A stretch of 64,000 nt of DNA. It comes from Trileptium ribeirensis (lineage: Eukaryota > Nematoda > Enoplea > Enoplida > Thoracostomopsidae). The DNA lies in contig JASANE010020265.1 in NCBI GenBank assembly GCA_030248225.1, forward strand, positions 1-64,000, written 5' to 3'. Made by a program: the position numbers and the translations under genes. Under the pieces are notes generated by a model that made no database searches, was not told the origin of the DNA, and saw only the letters and a list, made by a program, of their open reading frames with translations. Shown one piece after another: positions 47,594 through 57,429 of this stretch (position 1 is the stretch's first letter; every line of letters begins with the position of its first letter).

Positions 47594-47797
47594 TTACTTA
47601 AATATAGAAATTTTAATTTTATACCCAGCAGCGTTTATACATCGATCATACTTTATTTTTCCAAGAAATGGTCCTCGACATTTTAAATAGAATGATCCAT
47701 CCGAAAATCTAGGGCAATAAAATGCACGACAACGGCAAAAACGCTTTTTCACTCGATTCAAATTTATGTCTGTTGAGCCGAGCACTAGACTCATCAA
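47594..47797 (-). other. candidate terminal exon, Cys-rich
   Basis: A minus-strand frame reads RVKKRFCRCRAFYCP, then SFYLKCRGPFLGKIKYDRC, and ends in TAA at 47594-47596. AATAAA follows overlapping the stop region on the minus strand, so a polyadenylation signal is near. An acceptor CTCAACAG lies upstream in the frame. Five cysteines and a KKR pair could suggest a secreted peptide. I know no matching family and see no further exons. Confidence 0.25.
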
Positions 47798-47879
47798 TCA
47801 CGATGACCGCTAATTATTGCGTCTTGATTAAAATTACATACGGTCGCTTACGAGCTACACTTCGTTTTAAATGTTTTTA

Positions 47880-48776
47880 GTTAATATTAAATAATGTTAT
47901 CATCTTTGCAATTGAAGATTTGTTCCAACATATATGGGAATGTCCAATTACTGATTTTTAAACATGATATATTTTCTCACCTGAAAGAATGTTGTAATGT
48001 ATCATTTACGATAGGATGCGTGCACATGGTCCTAATTATGTAACGCGTTCAAATAGGCTAGCTACTATGCCACGCAGACAGCACATCTCGACTATTAAAA
48101 TTTTGAATAGCCTAGCTAGGCTATGCGTTTGTCAGCGACTGTCGAGCCGGACTGTGCATTTGTCACTAGGCGTTCAGCTCAGCTCCTATAACTTAAGCCA
48201 GGAATTATTTAGTCCGCGAAGATTACGTTTTTCTATACGTATCTGAAAAAATGCCCCAAAGGCGATATAGTGCTTAAAACGTTACTTTTTATATTAAAAA
48301 ACAAATATATCACTTAGAATTAGCGCGAAAATGTTACAGAACAAGATGTTGTTACACTAAGCATAACACTAAATAAAATTTCTCAATTGACGGTTCAGCC
48401 GGACGCTCCATTTGTCACGCAGAGCCTAGCTAAACTATCTGTTTGTCACATTAAGACTAGCAAAGCTATCAAAATGTACCATAGTAGTCCAGCTAAGCTA
48501 TAGTTCCTCCGAACTAGATGAGTTGGACGTGTGACATAATATGGATCGGGCGCACGCATTTTATCGTAAATGATGCATAATTGAACGGTTGAGTCATTTA
48601 ATTTCTGCAATAATCATATTATTCGGTTAACGTTCACAGATAAATGTTATTTTCAGCTACTTCTGTTTTGTGCACTGCCACCAGCATCTCGTCGGCAGAA
48701 AGTATATCCGCGACAACAAGTCTGTTTGCCATTTTTGCCCCTGGCGAAAAAAAACAGGCAAAAAAGGCTTCTAGAG
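47880..48776. other. intergenic DNA, nothing recognised
   Basis: AT-rich DNA. From about 48650 to 48776 the composition is more even (GCACTGCCACCAGCATCTCG), probably a repeat fragment cut off by the A-rich tract that follows. Confidence 0.4.
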
Positions 48777-49292
48777 AAAAAAAAAAAAAAAAAAAAAACC
48801 CACAAGACCCTACGCCAAGAACACAAACAAACACACCACAAAAAAACCACACAGACCACATAAAAAAACTAAAAAAAAAAAAAACAAACCAAAAAAAAAA
48901 AACACAAAAAAAAAAAAAAAAAAAAAAAAAAAAACAAAAAATAACAAAAAAACAAAAATAAAAAACAAAAAACAAAAAACAAAAAAAAAAAATAAAAAAA
49001 AAACAAAAAATAAATTTAAAAAAAAACCAAACAACAAAAAATAAAAAAAAAACAAAAAAAAACAACAAAAAAAAAAAAAAAAACAAAAAAAAAAAAAGAA
49101 CAACCAAAAACAACAAAAAAAAAATATAAAAAAAACAAACCCCTCCCCAACAAAAATAAAAAAAAATAAAACAAAAAAAAAATCAAAAAAAAAAACGACA
49201 AAAAAAAAAAAAAAACAACACAAAAACACACCACAAAAACAATAAAATAAAAAAAAAAAAATCCCCCTAATAAACAAACTTAAAAAAAAATT
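48777..49292. repeat. A/C low-complexity tract of about 0.5 kb
   Basis: The plus strand is almost only A with single C and some T; G is nearly absent. There is no fixed unit. It begins in a fragment of more even composition and ends at the GC-richer block. The long open frames in it are a result of composition and do not encode a plausible protein. Confidence 0.85.
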
Positions 49293-50610
49293 CCCTTTCA
49301 AACTCCCTTTCTTCCCTATATGTACTAGGACCAGTTCTGGCCCTAAGGGATCCCAGCTGCACCACTCTCAGTATTCATTGTGGTGCCCGGACAACCCCGG
49401 CTTACACGATTCCCCGGTGGACCCTAGTTTGACCGAAAGGAACCGCTTAGCTTAGCAGGCTGCCGGCGGGTTTACCAGGGTGTTCGGCCTGGCCCCTATA
49501 TTGGCCCACGTGTCTAATAGTATGGAGGTCCCCCTGAGGGAAGGTCATCCCCTAGGCCTGCTCACAGGTAATGAGGTTGACCCGTCATTCCCTCTATTTC
49601 TGTGGCTGAATTTTATGCCTTATACAAGTTTCAACACTTTGCCTAGCCGTAGGGATTGTTCGCGAAAGGGTCCGTTGAGCCGTGTGATGGCTCCCTAACT
49701 CTTAGGCTCTTATTGTGCAGAGGCGCGTTTGGGTTGCCTCAGTTCCACGTAGGGCGGAACACCCTGAGCCTGCTCGGTCCCACACATGGTTAAGTATTTT
49801 AGAGTATGGAGGGACGTTGGTTTTACGAAAACGAAACACGTATACCTAAGATCGTTGGTAACGAGGGACCGAAGGCGTGCGGGTGCACTAACTTGGTTGT
49901 AGTTAGGCCACTGCCCCTGATACGGAGGCATCCGAAATTTAACACTGAAGGGCCGAAGCAGATCCTCGAAGGAAACGCGGGGATAGGGTGGCGGGGATAA
50001 AGACGGCAGGGCGGAAGCGAGGATCATGGGGTAGCGAGCAGGAGGGGAACAATGAGCCTGAGTCACACAACATTAAACACCTGAGTGGGAGTCGTGCGTT
50101 TCTCCTAGAACAGCGGGTCCTGGTTTAAAGTCAACCGAGTTCGCCTACCAAAATTCACGCTTCAAATTTTATTACTTGGTTTCCCCTTGTTGAATAAACA
50201 AGACAACGATCATGAACCAAAGTATCACCCAATCGGGTGCACACAAAAATATGCCTATATATATATACACAACGCGGTGGATCCTGGGCTCCGGACCCCA
50301 CTGTACATACGTAGCAAATGCCCGTACTGCGAAACTAATCTTTTACTCTTCTTTGTGTGGCGAAGAACGATTTTGAGCCGGCTTTTAATGGTTTGTCGCG
50401 AAACTTCCAACGGTTACTACCCCGATTGGGATGACGAAATGATATTCGGTGAGCTCCGTTTGGGCTCTTTTAGAAACGCGGAACCCCACAACCCGGAGTT
50501 GTTGGCAGAGCCTTAGCTTTGAACTTACTCGCACGTCGATTCTGCAAAACTTCGCCACTATCTTTAACGCTAAACTTTCCTAAATTATCTCGTTCAATCG
50601 CAAAGCATGG

Positions 50611-51222
50611 GCGCAGCACTTACGGGAGCGCGAGGCATCCGATGGACGCCGCAGCACCCGCAAGGGCAGCCCCTGTTCCTATGCCTAGACGGAAACATTC
50701 AAAAACTTTGTAAGGCGTCTCGGGCGGAGCTCCTTCACGCGTCCGCAGTGAAGAAGGCCCGCTCGAGCCAAATACGGCTCTAAAAATTTGTACTTTCAAA
50801 TTTCCCTTAGTTCCAAAATTCCTGAGCGACGATGCCTTGTACTTTCAAATTTCCCTTAGTTCCCGAATTCCTGAACGACGATATCCCTAAAAATTTTCAT
50901 ACTATGTTACTACCTTGAACAATTCACCCCTCCAGAGTACAAACAATACTTGCACCCTAGAGGGTGGGGAACCAGTCGAGTGCGGGTGGACATTCCCGAA
51001 TTTTCTGCAACTTAGACGCGATTTTGACCACAATTTATCCCACGCTCAACCCACTTCCCCAGCGCGGCGCAGCACTCACGGGGGCACGAGGCATCCAATG
51101 GATACCCCAGCACCCGCAAGGGCTGCCCCTATTCCTATGCTCAAGCGAAAGTTCAAAAGCATCGAAAAACCCCGGGCGGGCCTCTTCCACACGTCTGCAT
51201 GCCGAAGAGCCCACCCGGCTAA
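50611..51222. repeat. 150-bp duplicated segment, two copies 456 bp apart
   Basis: GCGCAGCACTTACGGGAGCG (50611) and GCGCAGCACTCACGGGGGCA (51067) begin two copies that stay similar for about 150 bp. On the plus strand both are open and encode a similar Pro/Ala/Arg-rich peptide with RHPMD and PARAAP. Confidence 0.75.
50788..50885. repeat. 49-bp tandem duplication
   Basis: TTGTACTTTCAAATTTCCCT begins both copies, at 50788 and 50837; they differ at a few bases. Confidence 0.85.
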
Positions 51223-52974
51223 ACGAAAAGCCAAAAACGAAGCGACTAGAAGTTTAGAAAAGAAACCATTGGCGACAACCGCCAAAACAACCAAAATTTG
51301 CAAGAGCAGGGCTCGACTGGTCCCGCCGCTAAAACAGGCAGCCTTATTTTATACCTATGTCGATCCCCTCTTTTTCCAGCAGCTCTTGTTCTCTATTGCC
51401 CTGAGCCCCTACAAGCCAGCTTACAATAAACTTTTTAATTTACAAAATAAACCGACACGTTGCTGGGTACAGACGACAAAACGCTGGCGGCGACAATTAC
51501 AATGATACGCAAAAGAACAGCGCCGCTATAATGCTGAAAACAACGAAAGCTGGGCAGTGGCCGAAACGTGCCAAAAAGCCCTGTAAACAACTGAACCTCG
51601 TCCTGGTCGGGGCGAGGAAATTTTAAAGCAGAAATATAACAGCGCTCAGAGTGCTGTTTTCTCATAGGGATATCGGCACGTATTTGCCGATATCTCGGGA
51701 TCGAAAAACAGCAGGCGGTCGGGGGCAGGACCAGAATCATGCCCTGGCAGACCGGCTGCTGGAGAACTTTAAATTTTGACTGTACCTCCCCCAGGAGACC
51801 CGTTAGAGGCCGTTTTAAAAGCATAGGAGCCAAAATTTTTGTATCTTATTTGGGTTTAGGGGATCCTGAGCGGACCCGTGGGGGTGGGCGGCCCCGGTCT
51901 TCGGCTAAATAGTTAGGGCGGGACCCAATAAGTGTCCTGAGCTCGAAAAATCGGGGACTTTTAATAATTTTAGGTGTCCCTTGAGACGTTGAATATTGGA
52001 GGCTTAAGCGCCTGTGTGGGGATCCGTAAGTACTTAGGGGAATCAAATTTTCTGACCCGGCTGAGCAATTTGACACCCTTAGAGAGTCCTTAGTAAAGTT
52101 CAGTCACCCCCATTCCGCTAAGTTTAGTAGAAAATTTGAAATTGACCTTTTTGTGTTGTACCTTAAAATCGTGTCCTAGAAATGTTGTGTCCCGTGATAT
52201 TTGCTGTCGCATTTTTCTTTTCCAAAGGCTGAAAGCACCCAATTAATCGACTGCTCTGCTCACTTGCCACATAAATACTTACTTTACATATACGCATACT
52301 AAATGAGCATAAATGCACCGCAGCTACTGACGATTAAACGTAATCCCATGGCGTGTACGCTGGGACCGGGCTCAGGGCGACCAAAATTGCTTTTGTAACC
52401 AAAGATTCCTGAAACATCCGTCGGTCCCCAGCCCCTCCGAACGCACACCCGTTACTCGCAACAAGAGCTATAAAATATAAAACAATTTAGGCACACAACA
52501 TTCTATCAATTTGATTTTCACAAGGATCGACCGGACACCCCTAATCTTGATACTCTTCTCTTGCGATCGGTGCCACAATCATCCCTGGCGCCTTCGGGCG
52601 GTGGAATGTGACCTTACAAGTACAATACAAATGAGGCACAATTGTTTATTTTATAACCACAGAAATAACACTACACAGTTACTATCTTATACGGAGGTCA
52701 CACTCCACCGGTATCCGGTCGTCCATCTCCTTTCTCCTACAAATTTTAACGTACTTTAAGCGTTTTCTCATTCTCAGAAAAATTGGGCTGTTACATCTCT
52801 TAAAATTTTTTGGATTTATTAGACTCCTTACTTAGGGTAAGAGTGTAAATCGTATGGAAAGATGGTTATGAGTGAAATTTCGCCTTAGATCCATAGATGT
52901 ACAGCCCGTTGTTCGATTTAGCTTCAAAATTTTGAAGATTGTTATGAAATTCCACGTAGAATTTCCAAAGGTTT

Positions 52975-53150
52975 TAAGATTATGCGTGAAAATTTAAGAG
53001 AATTTGCGGAAAATTTGGAGAAAACTTGCCAGATTTCCGGAATTTCCGTAAAAATTTGATAAATTTTGGTAAATTTTCGATAAATTTTAGTAAAATTTGA
53101 TAAGTTTCAGTAAATTTGTATAAATTCCAGTAAAATGTTATAAATTTCAG
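52975..53150. repeat. A-rich array, copy 4
   Basis: Units such as TTTGATAAATTTTGGTAAA and TTTCAGTAAATTTG recur at 12-20 bp steps after GCGGAAAATTTGGAGAAA. The array is flanked by CAGGGCAGAAGGGCGAC. It belongs with the arrays at 14.6, 43.5 and 46.9 kb. Confidence 0.55.
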
Positions 53151-53777
53151 GGCAGAAGGGCGACTTAGTGTTGTATGATATCCATGTACAAGAAAACGTC
53201 GTCCCTTCTCTCCCATATTTTCCGGAAATTTTTAGAGTTTTCCCTTATGGGCTAAACTGTTAGAATAAGGCTTGATTTGCTGTGAAATCTCTTGTTATGT
53301 TATTTCACGTTGTTCCCTTTTTATATATATCATTCTTTATACAAATTACATATTTTATGTGATAACAATTTATATATATACATATTTAGTGGCACGTACC
53401 TCCAAAAGTCTTGATTGAATTGGTCACCCCCAGGAAAGGGTCCGGCTGCCGGGGGCCCGACCCAGGAGTTCCCTTGATAATCATAGAAATATTCCAACAT
53501 TGAATTGGTTTGCAGCTTCACTTGGATCTGAAAATTCAAAAATTTTATTCCTTGGGTTTTGATATTAGGTGAGTTTAGCTTGGGTTGGTTGGTACTAACA
53601 GTGCTTCTGACTCAACTAGTTTCAGACAACATTTTTTAGCGGATTTTGTATCGCGTCCTGCATGCTTTTTCGCTGCTTATCGCTGCCACTAACCTCATAG
53701 TTTCCGACTAGTTCTCGCATGATCTTATCCGCTGGCGGCGCTGCTTTTGGCTCGCGCATGTGGATTCAGTGTTTCCC
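53151..53777. other. region downstream of the second retroelement
   Basis: No coding sequence. A GC-rich patch CCGGCTGCCGGGGGCCCGAC lies at about 53441. I looked here for a polypurine tract and 3' LTR of the minus-strand element and could not identify them. Confidence 0.45.
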
Positions 53778-54470
53778 CTAATGCAGTAGGCGTCCCAACT
53801 CGGCGTCTCTAGCTAAACGGCTTACCCACTCTTGCAAGTTTCGCCGACAATAATGGGACACCATTGGTTCGTCAAAATGAGGCCCTTCCTGCCATTCCAT
53901 GTGTGGTTCGTCCCGTTCCCACGCGTCTGCACTGTGGAACGCAACCGGCCTGGAAGGCATATACACGTTGTGAAAGGTGTCGTGCTGCCGTCGGTGGTTG
54001 GCTATGAGCTGTTTGAGTTCGGCCGTCCATGACAAAGCGTCCTGGTTGGTGGCGGCCCATCGGGGTGCCGGTGGCGCTATAACGATAGCGGTATTAGCTG
54101 CAACTCGGCGAGAAAGTACACCCAGATGACGCTTGAATTTACGGAAGGCGGCGTTCGGCAAGAAGGCGTGGAGCTGCTCCATTGGCGCCTTGCGGTAGAC
54201 GTATTGGAACCCGCCGAGAATGACAATACAGCTGGTTTGCGGGGTTAAAACGGCGTTGGCCAGCTGCAATAGCCGCACCATGGTTGATCCGGGCCATCCA
54301 TTGACGATCCACTTGTTCTCGGTGGCCATTTCTAATATTGGCAACGCCCGGGTGTCACCCACTATGACTGTCTTGGGCCAATGAGCGTGACCGGTAGCAC
54401 GGTAATCCCGTACTTCCTTCGAGCAATTATATGCCCTAAGTATTTGAGGCTGCCCCGTCCGAAGTGACAT
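53778..54470 (-). CDS. SGNH-hydrolase-like ORF after RT
   Basis: The 230-codon frame starts at an ATG inside the RT-tail sequence in another frame. From residue 35 it reads TVIVGDTRALP, at the place of the GDS block; then VNGWPGSTM (Gly block), CIVILGGFQYVY (Gly-x-Asn block, Asn not kept), TAIVIAPPAPRW and, near the end, EGPHFDEPMVSHY, at the place of the Asp-x-x-His block. This order fits an SGNH/GDSL fold, which is also known as the esterase domain of some CR1-type LINE ORF1 proteins. The nucleophile Ser is Thr, so activity is doubtful. The first 34 residues are an out-of-frame reading of RT. Fold assignment is by eye. Confidence 0.45.
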   Translation of the reverse strand: MSLRTGQPQILRAYNCSKEVRDYRATGHAHWPKTVIVGDTRALPILEMATENKWIVNGWPGSTMVRLLQLANAVLTPQTSCIVILGGFQYVYRKAPMEQLHAFLPNAAFRKFKRHLGVLSRRVAANTAIVIAPPAPRWAATNQDALSWTAELKQLIANHRRQHDTFHNVYMPSRPVAFHSADAWERDEPHMEWQEGPHFDEPMVSHYCRRNLQEWVSRLARDAELGRLLH

Positions 54471-54586
54471 TTTGATGGTTTGAGTTTTAAATTTGCCTTA
54501 CAGAAGCGGTCGACGACACGGATCAAATCCACTAAATGTGCCTCGAAGGAGGGTGAGAAAACCAATATGTCATCGATGTATATCAA
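54362..54586 (-). pseudogene. RT active-site and C-terminal part, frameshifted
   Basis: The frame opens with IYIDDILVFSPSFEAHLVDL, the catalytic YIDD box of a Ty3/gypsy RT, then LKLKPSKCHFGRGSLKYLGH and IIA, the usual end of the palm. It is one base out of frame with the preceding 948-codon frame, which ends in TGA at 54583-54585 right before this box, next to a run of A. A one-base indel is the simplest cause; programmed shifting at such a place would be unusual. No thumb, RNase H or integrase follows. Confidence 0.85.
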
Positions 54587-57429
54587 TCATTTTTCCACTC
54601 GAGTCCTTTTAAAATCATTGACTTGCAGCGTTGAAAGGCTCCGGGGGATGAATCTAGACCGAACGGCAGGGCATTATACTCGTACTGTCCATGTACCGTC
54701 ACAAAAGATGTTTTATCCTTAGTTTCGGGATCTAGTTCTAACTGCCAAAATCCTTTATTTAGGTCCAAACTGGACATTAATTTCGTATTCCTCAGACATC
54801 CTAGTATATCATCTATGTGTGCCAGTGGATACTTGTCTTGTTCTGCTACTGTGTTGACCTTCCGAAAGTCGACACAGAGTCGGAGAGAGCCGTCGCTCTT
54901 TGTTACATAGACTATTGGTGACCCCCACGGTGAACTAGATGGGGCTATGAGGCCCGCGTCTAGCATGCTATTTAGTTCTTCCCTAAGGGGTTCGCGTAAA
55001 GAATGCGCTAGTCTATACGGTGCTTGTTTGATTGGCTTTGCATCCCCTGTTTCTACGCGGTGTCGGTGTTCAGTGTATCGTCCTAAGTCAAAATCATGCG
55101 TGCTGAATACGTCTGCATTTTCAGCAATTGCGGTTTTCAGTTGTTTTAGTTCGAAGGGCGATAGTAGGGTCTTATCAAAGTCTATTTTACTCAGTACTGT
55201 TTGTGCCCGTTCATGATCAATGGCGCGCTTGCCGGCCTCGATGTGTTCGATAATCCTTTCGGGGTGGGTAGTAATATAGTTTAGTTGTTTAGCCTCTTTA
55301 TGTTCCTCGTATCGGATCAAATTTTGATTGGTATCCTTAAGGAATTGTATAGTTGGGTTGCTCATGACCTCTATGTGTCCGATAGTTTGTCCTGAGTATA
55401 TGGTGACCGGTGTGTTACCAAAATTGATAACCGCGATTGGTATGGTCCGTTGACTCCTAAGCACCAATGCGTGTGCCATTGCGATATCCGTCATTTCAGG
55501 AGCGGGGACAAATAGAGCGGGTCCTACGCCTGTGTCAGCAATTTCGGGAATGGCGTTGATAAATGGTTCTATGTTTGATTCGATGGTAGTGAGTTTTCTG
55601 CACATCACCGCTATCAAGGGTGGGTCATAGCGCTCTAAGCCTGCGAAGGGGATTTTAGCTTCTTCCTCATCTATACCAATTTCTAAACAGCGCTCGCGAA
55701 AATTTATGATGCATTTTGGCAGTTGCGACAAGAAATTTGTTCCTAAGATGAAATGGTACGGTGCGGTTTGAGTAACGAAGAACTCCGTCTGCACCTTGAT
55801 AGGTCCGATCGATAAGGGTACGCTTATGCTACCGTCCAATGCTAATTCCTGTTTAGTGGCCGATACTAGCCGTGTCGAGTCGTCCGGGCGAGGCTGAAGG
55901 CCTAGCTTATTTACCAAATGTTGTGATACGATAGAGACGTCCGCGCCTGCATCGATCAGCGTGAGTACCGGTGTCCGGTAAATGAAAGCATTGATGAGCA
56001 GCGGTGCGTCTATGTGGTGCATGGTATTGACTTGTCGGTGGTAAGACACCGTGCGATGTCCTCTGCGTTGCGTACGCTCGGATACTGCGAATAGTTCCGT
56101 AGGTTCCACCAGAACAACGTCCTCGTCCTCATTGGGGTTATTTAGTCGGGCCGATCGGCGAGGGCTCAATGTCCGCAATTCCAGGTGTTCCGTGGAAGCG
56201 GCTGGAGCTGAGACTGTAGGCCTAGCCGCATCTGGGGTACCGTACTCGTTTCTAGTCTTGATGTTTAATTCAAGTCTCTTTGGGTCGGTTTGACTGCATG
56301 GTCGTTGTCTCCACCAGCGCTGCACGCGTCCTTTTATGCATTTGGGGCAGAAGCCTGCCTTCTTCCTGAAGTAAATGATAGCCCCTAGGCCCACAACTAC
56401 CAGCACAACGAGCATCCAAAGGTAAGGAGCTACTCCCGTTGTCGTAATGTATGGGAAGTCGATCACCTTTTTCAACTGCTCGTCAGCTCTCCGTTGGACC
56501 TGCAAATTAGTGGCTTTGGCATGTTCTAATGAGCTCCAGGTGATGGGCCTGAGAGGAATATCAGGGAAGTCGTGTATGGTGATGTTAGGTCCTATGTGAA
56601 CGATGACCTCCTGGGCGTCTAATGTGCTGGCGAGCATTAGTGGTCCGACCACTAGTTGAGTGTAATTGCTGTGTGCCAGCCATAGCACTCCATTTTCTGG
56701 TACCCAAATGGTTTCTCCGCGAGTGACATGGCTGAGGTGCTTTTGCTTGGAGACCACTGCTTTGGGCTCGGCGGTTCGAATTAATACTCCTTGAGCGGTA
56801 GTGTACACGTCGGTATGGTTGACCATTGGTCCGACCAATGCGCTGTTCCTGCATATGCGGCGCGTGTCATCTGGAGCGTTTTCGCCCATGATGATCCAAT
56901 CCAAGCAGCGTGAAGAATGGTCGGTGGCCAAAGCGTGAACCTCGCAAAAAGCGATGCCAGGTCGCGTGTTGCATGCGTGCAAGTTCAGCACCTCGTATCG
57001 TGCTTGTTCAACTCGCGTGGCGTATTCTGGCAGAGGTAACCTCATGTGTGCACTGCGCTCGGGTACGTTCCAACCGACGTTGTATATCCGAAAGTAAGGC
57101 CGGACGTCGTCCGACGTAACTAGCGGTACCCTTAAGATGAATGCAAATTTGAACGCGCCCAGGTCAATGTGCACTGGGTAAATTTGCCCAAATTGGTAGG
57201 CTAGCGCCGGCTCGCGTATTAGTATGGTTTGCCCTATTCTTTTATCCTTTTCGAATAGACGCTTTAGAGTCGCGGCATCCACTACCTTGGGTGATAGCTG
57301 TCCGCTCATCATGGCTTCCATGACGGCGTCAACTGAAGAGCGCAGGCTGGTGCGGAACATGTGGTTTACCAATTCGCGATGTACCTCGGTTACGTAGCGT
57401 TGTTCCTGGCACCTACCCTGTTCGATCAT
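54583..57429 (-). CDS. fusion ORF: envelope C-terminal part, protease, RT N-terminal part
   Basis: The 948-codon frame starts with ATG at 57427-57429, overlapping the upstream stop as ATGA. Residues 1-336 look like the distal part of a class I envelope glycoprotein ectodomain: SGQLSPKVVDAATLKRLF is in the style of baculovirus F/errantivirus proteins, Cys residues lie at 152-193, and NHTD, NYTQ and NITI are glycosylation sites. A membrane anchor follows (WMLVVLVVVGLGAIIYF, about 338-354), then a basic tail with CPKC. The aspartic protease is at about 475-590 with LIDAGADVSIV (Asp-Ala-Gly instead of Asp-Thr/Ser-Gly) and FILGTNFLSQL. RT starts near 795: WGSPIVYVTKSDGSLRLCVD, SSLDLNKGFWQLELDPETKD and ALPFGLDSSPGAFQ. 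It stops before the YIDD box. Envelope and pol in one uninterrupted frame argue that the order is genuine. Confidence 0.85.
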   Translation of the reverse strand: MIEQGRCQEQRYVTEVHRELVNHMFRTSLRSSVDAVMEAMMSGQLSPKVVDAATLKRLFEKDKRIGQTILIREPALAYQFGQIYPVHIDLGAFKFAFILRVPLVTSDDVRPYFRIYNVGWNVPERSAHMRLPLPEYATRVEQARYEVLNLHACNTRPGIAFCEVHALATDHSSRCLDWIIMGENAPDDTRRICRNSALVGPMVNHTDVYTTAQGVLIRTAEPKAVVSKQKHLSHVTRGETIWVPENGVLWLAHSNYTQLVVGPLMLASTLDAQEVIVHIGPNITIHDFPDIPLRPITWSSLEHAKATNLQVQRRADEQLKKVIDFPYITTTGVAPYLWMLVVLVVVGLGAIIYFRKKAGFCPKCIKGRVQRWWRQRPCSQTDPKRLELNIKTRNEYGTPDAARPTVSAPAASTEHLELRTLSPRRSARLNNPNEDEDVVLVEPTELFAVSERTQRRGHRTVSYHRQVNTMHHIDAPLLINAFIYRTPVLTLIDAGADVSIVSQHLVNKLGLQPRPDDSTRLVSATKQELALDGSISVPLSIGPIKVQTEFFVTQTAPYHFILGTNFLSQLPKCIINFRERCLEIGIDEEEAKIPFAGLERYDPPLIAVMCRKLTTIESNIEPFINAIPEIADTGVGPALFVPAPEMTDIAMAHALVLRSQRTIPIAVINFGNTPVTIYSGQTIGHIEVMSNPTIQFLKDTNQNLIRYEEHKEAKQLNYITTHPERIIEHIEAGKRAIDHERAQTVLSKIDFDKTLLSPFELKQLKTAIAENADVFSTHDFDLGRYTEHRHRVETGDAKPIKQAPYRLAHSLREPLREELNSMLDAGLIAPSSSPWGSPIVYVTKSDGSLRLCVDFRKVNTVAEQDKYPLAHIDDILGCLRNTKLMSSLDLNKGFWQLELDPETKDKTSFVTVHGQYEYNALPFGLDSSPGAFQRCKSMILKGLEWKND

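Larger units (their letters stand above)
49293..52800. other. GC-richer block of repeat-derived DNA
   Basis: Composition changes sharply from the AT-rich surroundings. Open frames on both strands (for example 50915-51505 plus and 51435-51833 minus) lack recognisable domains. Internal duplications are present (50611-50770 with 51067-51222; 50788-50885). A TATA-like CTATAAAATATAAAAC lies at about 52470. It has the composition of the retroelement at 53.8-63.0 kb and may be the end of a related element, but I found no LTR pair. Confidence 0.4.

Noticed and set aside
48634..49301. Phe-rich or Lys-rich long open frames
   Set aside because: They are products of the A/C low-complexity tract.
49700..51850. 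Open frames of 100-196 codons in the GC-richer block
   Set aside because: They occur on both strands, without domains or start context, as expected in DNA with fewer AT-rich stops.
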